This document shows, in pieces, positions 57,690 to 64,000 of a stretch of 64,000 nt of DNA (position 1 is the stretch's first letter; each line of letters starts with the position of its first letter). The notes below the pieces were generated by a model. The model saw only the letters and a list, made by a program, of their open reading frames with translations. It ran no database searches and was not told the origin of the DNA. Both the position numbers and the translations under genes were made by a program. Origin of the DNA: Megascapheus bottae (taxonomy: Eukaryota > Chordata > Mammalia > Rodentia > Geomyidae); contig JANJXV010000004.1 in NCBI GenBank assembly GCA_024803745.1, positions 46,742,358-46,806,357 on the forward strand, given 5' to 3'.

Positions 57690-57960
57690 AAGTGACTTAC
57701 TGATTTAGTAATAAAACTCCATTCATTATTTCATGATTTCTGTAGGTCAGCTATCTCTCATGGTATGGCTGGTTCTACTCGGAATCTTACAAGACTAAAG
57801 TCAAATTCCAGTTTAAAGTACTCTTTTGAATTCATTCCGGCCAAAAATGGAATTTAGTTCTTTGTAGTCCTAGGACCAACATTCCCGTTTCTTTATTAGT
57901 CATTGTCATTCTACATGGATACTATCTTCACCTTTTTTGAGGATTCCTTCATATTCAGTC
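57690..57960. repeat. Ancient interspersed repeat, family not assigned
   Basis: GATTTCTGTAGGTCAGCTAT, ATCTTACAAGACTAAAGTCA, TGGAATTTAGTTCTTTGTAG and CCTAGGACCAACATTCCCGT run in the same order as a common mammalian repeat with 'ttctgtaggtcagaagt', 'aaggctgaaatcaagg', 'aattcagttccttgtgg' and 'aggactgaggtcccc' blocks. I do not assign a family name. Confidence 0.55.
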
Positions 57961-58140
57961 CTTCCCATTCTTTCAATCTCTTTGATTTCTGATTTTCTTT
58001 TTTCATTTTGCAATCAGCCAGAGAAAGCTATTTTGGGGGTCATGGGATTAACGGCCATGCCCCATAATGTAAACATGACAGGGACATGTCATCAAAATTT
58101 TGAGGACAATTGTGCTTTTATCCTAAAAACAGACATTTTA

Positions 58141-58249
58141 TTTATTTTTTTCTTTTTTTCTTTTTTTCTTTTTTTATTTTATTTTTTTTATTACAATTAG
58201 TAAAAGGGTTACATGATATTTGCCAGATAGAAGGTGCATTAAATCACAT
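58141..58249 (-). mobile_element. Minimal L1 insertion (109 bp) with perfect target duplication
   Basis: A T-rich tail (TTTTTTC units) followed by only about 70 bases of L1 3'-UTR in reverse (ATTACAATTAGTAAAAGGGT, GATATTTGCCAGATAGAAGG). The exact 18-bp duplication CTAAAAACAGACATTTTA lies at 58123-58140 and 58250-58267. Confidence 0.96.
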
Positions 58250-58389
58250 CTAAAAACAGACATTTTAAATAATCCTTGAACTTGTAGGAATGACTCTGAC
58301 CAACCTGATTTACACTTGTCTCAACCAGGGTTTAGACAGGACAATTTAAAAAATACATCTTTCTCTAATAATATTGCATTAATCTAGGT

Positions 58390-58620
58390 GCTGGTGGCTC
58401 ATATCTGTAATCCTAGCTACTTAGGAAGCTGATGCCTGAAGAACAGTTTCAATGGTAATATAGGCAGTAAAGTGTGAGACTTTATCTCTAATTAATCAGC
58501 AAAATTCAGGACTGGAGCTGTAGCTTAGCTATCAGAGCACCTGCTGTGAGCAAGAAAGCTGCAAAGAAGAAAGTGTATCAAAAGCACAAGATCCAAAACT
58601 TAATCGCTGGTATTGCAAAA
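58390..58620 (+). mobile_element. B1-dID-like SINE, older type
   Basis: AGGTGCTGGTGGCTCATATC, GTAATCCTAGCTACTTAGGA (left half), TTATCTCTAATTAATCAGCA (linker), GGAGCTGTAGCTTAGCTATC and AGAGCACCTGCTGTGAGCAA (right half). The right half here still resembles an ID element more closely than in other copies. Confidence 0.82.
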
Positions 58621-58844
58621 ATACAACAAAATATGCACTGTATTATTGGTATATGACTTCCTCCTTCATGTTGTACTTGTGGCAAGTATCTCAATATCCT
58701 CTTATTAGCCCCACCTCTGTCTTCCCATTTTGCAACTTCCACAACTGTCGCAGTTGGACATGAACACAGTTGGTCCCATCACAAATGGGGGCCCTCAACA
58801 AAGGTAAATAATTTGTTCATATTCATGTTAGTATTAGAAGACAG

Positions 58845-59625
58845 ATGCTACCATAGATAAGATATGGAATCAACCCAGATACTCTTCAGTAGATGAATGG
58901 ATTGAAGAAAATGTGCAGAGATTAGACTATTTATTATATGTATATACCACGTTAAAAGATTGTCTGATGTCCTTGAGCTAGATTCCTATTCATAGTATTT
59001 ATTTCAAAAGGACATTTTGAAATTAATGTTTGATAGCTTGAAAACTAATAAAAGAAGGAAAAGAAAATGTGGTATATATGCACAGTAGACTTTTATGCTT
59101 CCATCAGAAAGAATGGCAATGCACCATTCATGAAGAAATACAAAGACTTGGAAAAAATTATATTAAGGAAGCAAGCCAGACCTAAAGAGACACAGACTAC
59201 ATGATTTCCCACAATTGTAATAATTAGAATAGGTCTAGGATATTCTTATCAGGGGACCATAGTAGTAGCTCAATAACTATGTGCATATTTCTTTCATTCT
59301 CTTTCTCCTTTGGTTATTCTCTGTTGTCACAGTTTGACATTTCTATAGCCTTTGTCTTGTGTATAACTATCTGATTGGGAAAGGAATAGGGAAATCACAG
59401 AAATGATGGGAAAAGGGTAGATCAATACTAGAGTGATACTTGTTAGATATGTTGTAAGTGAATTTTACAACTGGTGGGGAAGGAATCAGGGTGGAGCAGG
59501 GAAAATGGAGAGAATGAAAGAAGAGGTAACACTGTTTGAAAGGAAATATACTTATTACCTTACTTATAAAATTGTAACTCCTCTGTATATCACCTTTACA
59601 ATAAAATTAAAATTAAAATAAGTAA
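58845..59625 (+). mobile_element. Older 5'-truncated L1
   Basis: ORF2-end sequence (GATATGGAATCAACCCAGAT, AGATGAATGGATTGAAGAAA, later CTTTTATGCTTCCATCAGAA, AAAGACTTGGAAAAAATTAT) followed by the 3'-UTR and an AATAAAATTAAAATTAAAAT end. It is interrupted by a 145-bp insertion at 58916-59060. Confidence 0.83.
58916..59060 (+). mobile_element. Unidentified 145-bp insertion in an L1
   Basis: This block splits the ORF2 segment and is flanked by an exact 11-bp repeat, AAGAAAATGTG, at 58905-58915 and 59061-59071. Its right end is A-rich (CTAATAAAAGAAGGAA), as in a retroposed sequence with an A-tail. I do not recognise the inserted sequence. Confidence 0.6.
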
Positions 59626-59667
59626 ATAAATCCAATCCATTTAAAATTCAAGAGCGTTATCTTGTTT

Positions 59668-59960
59668 GATTGTTGTTCTTAATGAACTATGTTATTTCTC
59701 TTCTCTTTTTTTGCCCTTCAGTAAATCTCATATTATTCCAGTGCCTGACTTTGTTACCTGCTATATTGTATATATGTTTATTCATTTATTTGAAATGAGA
59801 AAGAGAAGCGGGGAAACAAGATGATTGGGAGGGGTGGGGAGAGGGAAATGGGGACAAAAACATGAAAAGCAGTATCAATATGTGAAAAGTAATGCACCTA
59901 CTACCTGGTGAATTTAACTATAGCCCCTCTATACATTGCCCCAACAATTATTTTAAAAAT
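59668..59960 (+). mobile_element. L1 3'-UTR fragment with expanded tail
   Basis: GATTGTTGTTCTTAATGAAC, TTACCTGCTATATTGTATAT, CAAGATGATTGGGAGGGGTG, GGGGACAAAAACATGAAAAG and ATACATTGCCCCAACAATTA in plus orientation. The tail merges into the purine tract that follows. Confidence 0.88.
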
Positions 59961-59972
59961 GAAGAAGAGGAA

Positions 59973-60007
<35 letters not shown>

Positions 60008-60144
60008 AGAAGAAGAAGAAGAAGAAGAAGAAGAAGAAGAAGAAGAAGAAGAAGAAGAAGAAAAAGAAGAAGAGGAGGAGGAGGAGGAGGAGGAGGAGGA
60101 GGAGGAGGAGGAGGAGGAGGAGGAGGAGGAGGAGGAGGGAGGGG

Positions 60145-60223
<79 letters not shown>

Positions 60224-60228
60224 AAAAA
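59961..60228. repeat. 268-nt pure purine tract (GAA)n(GAG)n(GAAA)n
   Basis: There is no pyrimidine on the plus strand from 59961 to 60228. GAA units run to about 60072, GAG units to about 60140, GAAA units to the end. It lies at the 3' end of an L1 and so probably expanded from its A-tail. Long Lys/Arg/Glu or Leu/Phe/Ser frames on either strand are artefacts. Confidence 0.98.
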
Positions 60229-60317
60229 CATGGAAAATACAGCCAGGATTCTGGGTCAGATTGATCTGACAGCAGATACAATATTGCCATGCATTCCAGT
60301 GCTTATTTGGAAAGTGC

Positions 60318-60687
60318 TGTGGTTTGAATGCTATTGCCTCTCAAATTTAGGCTGAAGTTTGAATTTCACTATAATTGCCTGAGGAGGTGGGACTTGTAAG
60401 AGGCAGCAAGGCTCTGAGGGCCCTTCCATCCTGTAAAGGTGGGTGAACAATTCTATAGGGCTTCAGGAAGGGCTTATTCTTGGTTTTGTGATTTTCTCCC
60501 ATGTGAAAGACAAGGTGCCTCTTCTTCCCAGCATGCATATTCTAGGTGATATCTCATGACATCATAACTACAAGAGCTTGATACTGGATTTTCCATCCTC
60601 CAAAGCAGTGAACCAACACATTCCTGTTCATTATAAACTGTACACTCTGTCATATTGTGTTACAGAAAATCAGAAATCAAAAATACA
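60318..60687 (+). mobile_element. MaLR-type solo LTR (MST/MLT1-like)
   Basis: It follows the MaLR LTR consensus in order: TGTGGTTTGAATGCTATTGC at the start, GAGGAGGTGGGACTTGTAAG, CTCCCATGTGAAAGACAAGG, GATTTTCCATCCTCCAAAGC, then TTCATTATAAACTGTACACT and GTGTTACAG near the end. There is no internal sequence and no readable 5-bp duplication. It is an old relic without coding content. Confidence 0.85.
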
Positions 60688-60889
60688 GATGGTTATGAAA
60701 GTTTGATCAATGAAGGTGCAGGTTTGTTTGTATACACTACATGAGAAATGTGGGGCCATGGAAAGATCCAGTATTTATAGTCTTTCATCCAGTGTTTCCA
60801 CACTACTGACTTAATCACTGCCACCTCTTACAGTTCTGCAAAGGAGTTACTAGAATGCAAATTTTTCAAATGTCACAGACATCTTTGAT

Positions 60890-61087
60890 ATTTTTTTTGC
60901 CAGTCCTGAAGTTTGTACTCAGGACCTGAGCACTGTCCTTGGGCTTTCTCAAGGATAGAAATCTACCACTTAAGCCACAGCACCAACTTCTGGCTTTTTT
61001 TTCCCTATGTATGTGGTACCAAGGAATTGAACCTGGATCTGTTGTATGCTAAGTGAGCACTCTACCCATAGGCCAAATCCCCAGCCC
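60890..61087 (-). mobile_element. IDL-Geo-like SINE
   Basis: In reverse: poly-T, GCCAGTCCTGAAGTTTGTAC (right half), TATGTATGTGGTACCAAGG linker, and left half ending GCCAAATCCCCAGCCC. An exact 11-bp duplication, ACATCTTTGAT, lies at 60879-60889 and 61088-61098. Confidence 0.95.
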
Positions 61088-61194
61088 ACATCTTTGATTT
61101 TATGTGTAGTTTTTGCACAATAATTTTGTCACTCATTTGATACAAAAATAATTAAAATAAAATACAAAATATTGCAAAACTATGTAATCTTTAT

Positions 61195-61244
61195 CATATA
61201 TATGTTTTACATACATACATATATATATGGAATATACATATATA
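61195..61244. repeat. TA/TATG low-complexity tract
   Basis: Alternating CATATATATG, ACATACATAC and ATATAT runs. Confidence 0.8.
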
Positions 61245-61560
61245 GCCCTTATTAGAAATGCTTGGGACTAGAAGTGTTTCAACTTTTAGATTTTTAAATT
61301 TTGGAATATTTGCATGCATAATGGGCCATCTTGGGAATAGGATTTATGCCTAAATATGAAATTCATCTGTACTTCATAGAAACAGAATCTGATGGGAATT
61401 TCATACTGTATTTTTAGCATATCACCAATTTTTTCTGCAGTCCATCACATGAGGCCAGATATAGATTGACCACCTGGGACACCATTTGACTACCAATAAC
61501 TTTAGGATTTTTGGACCTTTCAGATTTGAGAAATTCAGATTCAGGGAAACTAACCTGTGC
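61245..61560. mobile_element. Ancient DNA-transposon-like relic, family not assigned
   Basis: AAGTGTTTCAACTTTTAGAT, TTTTGGAATATTTGCATGCA, TAATGGGCCATCTTGGGAAT, and at the end TTTTGGACCTTTCAGATTTG and AGATTCAGGGAAACTAACCT match a common mammalian repeat whose end reads '...ttttcagattagggatgctcaacctgta'. I do not name the family. Confidence 0.65.
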
Positions 61561-61862
61561 TTATCAAATGTAATACATGTTCTTACACTTTACGCAGAAA
61601 CATTATTTCAGTTAAGAAATGTTCAGTTTCTAAAATGATTTACTGACATGTCTGCTAGTCAGTTTTCTCAGAATAGTTGTTAATTGAAACCAAAAGCTTA
61701 CATTGGAATATTCAATAAATACAGGTGTCTTAGCAACATAGTAACTAGAAATCGTTATTAAAAATTCAAAAGAAACTTCCCAATATCAAATAACTTTGTA
61801 TGTGTGAGATAATGTGCGTATGTGTGTGTATGTTTGTGTGCACGCATGCATACATGCATGTA
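61561..61862. other. Unassigned DNA with a TG/CA-rich end
   Basis: Bases 61800-61862 are a degenerate GTATGTGT/CATGCATA tract. Nothing else is recognised. Confidence 0.5.
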
Positions 61863-62082
61863 CAAAGTCCCGGGGCCTATACTCAGGGTCTGGAGTGCTG
61901 TCCCTGCTCAAAACTGGAACTCTATTACCTTAGACACAGCTCCACCTCTATATTTTTGGTAGCTAATTGGAGATAAGTTTCTCTAAGACTTTTCTGCCTT
62001 GGCTGGCTTTGTACAACAATCTCAGCTCTCAGTCTCCTGAGTGGGTAGGATTACAGTTATGAGCCATCAGTGTCTTGTCTGG
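61863..62082 (-). mobile_element. B1-dID-like SINE
   Basis: In reverse: right half (CCTATACTCAGGGTCTGGAG), TAGCTAATTGGAGATAAGTT linker, and left half with AGTCTCCTGAGTGGGTAGGA and TTACAGTTATGAGCCATC. Confidence 0.86.
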
Positions 62083-62170
62083 CTGATATTTTGTTTATTC
62101 ATCAAAACTCTGTTTTGGTAAACTATGACAATTAGATAAAAAGAAGCCACCAAAAAGTCAATTGTGTTGG

Positions 62171-62222
62171 GGCGGGGGAGAGAAAGAGAGAGACAGAGAG
62201 AGTCAGAGAGACAGAGACAGAC
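62171..62222. repeat. GA/GACA-rich tract
   Basis: GGGGCGGGGGAGAGAAAG followed by GAGACAGA-type units. Imperfect. Confidence 0.85.
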
Positions 62223-64000
62223 TGGAAGTAGCAAAGGCAAAGATCATAACAGAAGCAAAGAAAAAAGAGTAAATAGAAAAACAAAACAAGGGGTGAAGGA
62301 ATAGAGAGAGGAAGGAAGGCGAGAAAAATATTTCATTGCATACATAATTAGATAATGTATTTAAAAATATGTTACCTAGATTCTTAACCAACTATGTAAC
62401 TATAGAACTTAACCATCATTTGCATTTATTAAAGAAACTAATCAAGCCCATTTTATATTGATCTATGTTTTCCTGTTTTAGAAAAAATGACAATGCAATC
62501 CAAATAAACATAAGCTAAAGTAGCCTATAAAAGGCTGGAGAGAAATCAAGATGTCTGAGCACATTTTGTACTTGCTCTTCTGGTTGAGAATTAGCTCAGC
62601 CCTCACATGCTGCAGATGATAGATTGGAGCTTTACTTGGCTATTATGGATTTGGCTGATTTCTTGCTGCCCAGGATCTTTTTCCTCTAAACTGTCTTCAT
62701 ATTCAAGGGAAAACCAAATACTTATTGTTTAGAACAAATTTTTCTAGTGTAATTCATTTATAATAGTCTCAGTTTGTACTTATATGCATTCATATCTCCT
62801 TAAAACAGGAGCAAATTATCTCTCTCTCAAACTTTACTAAAGATATATTAGTGGTTAGACCTGCCTGGTAGATTTTAAGGATTAAATAGAGTTACATACA
62901 AAACATATAACAGGAGAGTGACACAAAGAAAAGTTTATATAACTAATATTTTCTTTTAATTTTTGCAATTCTTTCTTTAAAATGGATGATACGGAATATT
63001 TTGATATTTGTAATTTATTTTTAACTTTTAATTTAATCTTCAATATCGTGGTTAGTGATTCTAGCCATACAAAGTAAGAAATAACAAAACACATCATGAG
63101 GTTGAGATGAATATTTTTGATAGGGACTTATAGTTGCATAATGAATAACAGATTTCTGAGCCTAAAATGAACCTTTTTCTTGTCAGAAATGAGAAATACA
63201 CATATTTCAAAGGTTGGCTTTTGGTTTGGTAAAGATAACTAGAATAAAATCTAAATTTTCACTGACATACATTTATAAATAGAAAGTAGAACTTCAGTGA
63301 CCGATTGAAATATTTTCAAATACATGTGCACTTGATAATGGAGTATATGTGGTATTTCCCTAATTCCATCCTTGAAGAGATTCTATTCCTTACAGTCTCA
63401 GTTGTTCTGCTTTGAATCTTTATTAGGGACCTCAACAAATTTTGACTGTGTCCTTGAGTACTTCTGTGCTCATTCAACACTGCAGCCTCTTTTTTAGAAA
63501 CTAGAGTAAATTCAAGTTTGCTTATTAAAGACTAATGTTAAATTCTCAGATCAACTTAATTCTGTTATTGAAAAATATCCACATCCAATTAGATACTAGA
63601 CCTCATGTTAAACATTTTTTAATGAATAAGACAGGATTGATCGTGTCAGTTTTGCTAAGAAGCTATTTTGCTAAGAAGCTATCATTACTTTTGGTTTAAA
63701 AGGTGTGGAAACTGAAGAATGTGGAGATTGAATTATAGTATTTTTTTCATTTTGCAAAATGGGTCTACAGAGAACAAAAGTGGCACACTTATTTTCTCTA
63801 CTTAACCCACTAGGGAGCCCTGATTTGACCATAACTTTTCCCTTTTTCAGTCTTCTGCAGAATGTTCGCAATAACCTTTGCTAAAACTTACTCAAAACGT
63901 TTTTCCTCTTTCGTCAGTGTGTGAGCACCTCGTTTTGTGGTTACATAGCCTATATTTGGGTAAGCCATACATATTTAGTTCTTTTTTATCTTACCTCACA
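62223..64000. other. Unassigned DNA
   Basis: No gene or recognised repeat family. A CTATAAAAGGCTGG word at 62525 resembles a TATA box but has no supporting context. A perfect 16-bp tandem duplication (TTTGCTAAGAAGCTAT) lies at 63651-63682. Confidence 0.5.

Noticed and set aside
59892..60290. Open frames of 90-129 codons on both strands
   Set aside because: They are translations of the GAA/GAG/GAAA purine tract and consist of one or two residue types.
62525..62540. CTATAAAAGGCTGG considered as a core promoter (a similar word is at 52979)
   Set aside because: No CpG island, initiator or downstream open frame; the word is expected by chance in AT-rich DNA.

Overview
This window looks like a gene-poor, AT-rich stretch of a mammalian (rodent) nuclear chromosome. 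I found no intact protein-coding gene, no credible exon and no RNA gene. Every long open frame that I could place is either the carboxy-terminal part of LINE-1 ORF2 or a low-complexity tract. The organism is inferred from its repeats. A dimeric SINE with an ID-like (tRNA-Ala-type) left half recurs at least ten times and fits my memory of the IDL-Geo family of Geomyoidea (kangaroo rats, pocket mice, pocket gophers). A second dimeric SINE has a B1/7SL-like left half and a tRNA-like right half (B1-dID-like). Both sit among rodent-type L1 copies. Older mammal-wide repeats (MIR, L2, MER5A, a MaLR LTR) confirm a placental mammal. I cannot name the species.

Layout. 0-5 kb: old B1/ID copy, GT/GA tract, a scrambled L1 mosaic with a 417-bp solo LTR inside it, then two minus-strand B1-dID copies. 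5-16 kb: unassigned DNA with scattered SINEs, a nested SINE stack at 8.6-9.6 kb, and long CT/GA tracts. 16-27.4 kb: the main L1 cluster, with five L1 segments at 20.8-24.7 kb (including a head-on inverted pair) and an inverted twin-priming-type L1 at 25.4-26.3 kb, plus MER5A, L2 and MIR relics. 27.4-32 kb: mostly unassigned, with purine/pyrimidine tracts. 32.9-36.3 kb: two long 5'-truncated L1 copies on the plus strand, one with a perfect 19-bp target-site duplication. 36-44 kb: unassigned DNA with old SINEs. 44.7-46.3 kb: an older L1-like piece and the most GC-rich module of the window, with a YY1-like site. 47-58 kb: L1 tails, microsatellites and a CpG-clustered block at 55.6-55.9 kb that is my best candidate for a conserved regulatory element. 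58-62 kb: L1 relics, a 268-nt pure purine tract, a MaLR LTR, a DNA-transposon-like relic and SINEs. 62.2-64 kb: unassigned.

No set of genes works together here. The content is a record of retrotransposition: several elements keep readable target-site duplications, so insertion order can be reconstructed. I did not find a new biological system. The points most worth a second look are the clustered 5' ends of the long L1 copies, the shared right half of two different SINE families, the CpG-clustered block near 55.7 kb, the YY1-bearing module near 46 kb, and an unidentified 145-bp insertion with exact 11-bp flanking repeats at 58.9 kb. Boundaries without a stated target-site duplication are good to about 10-20 bases.
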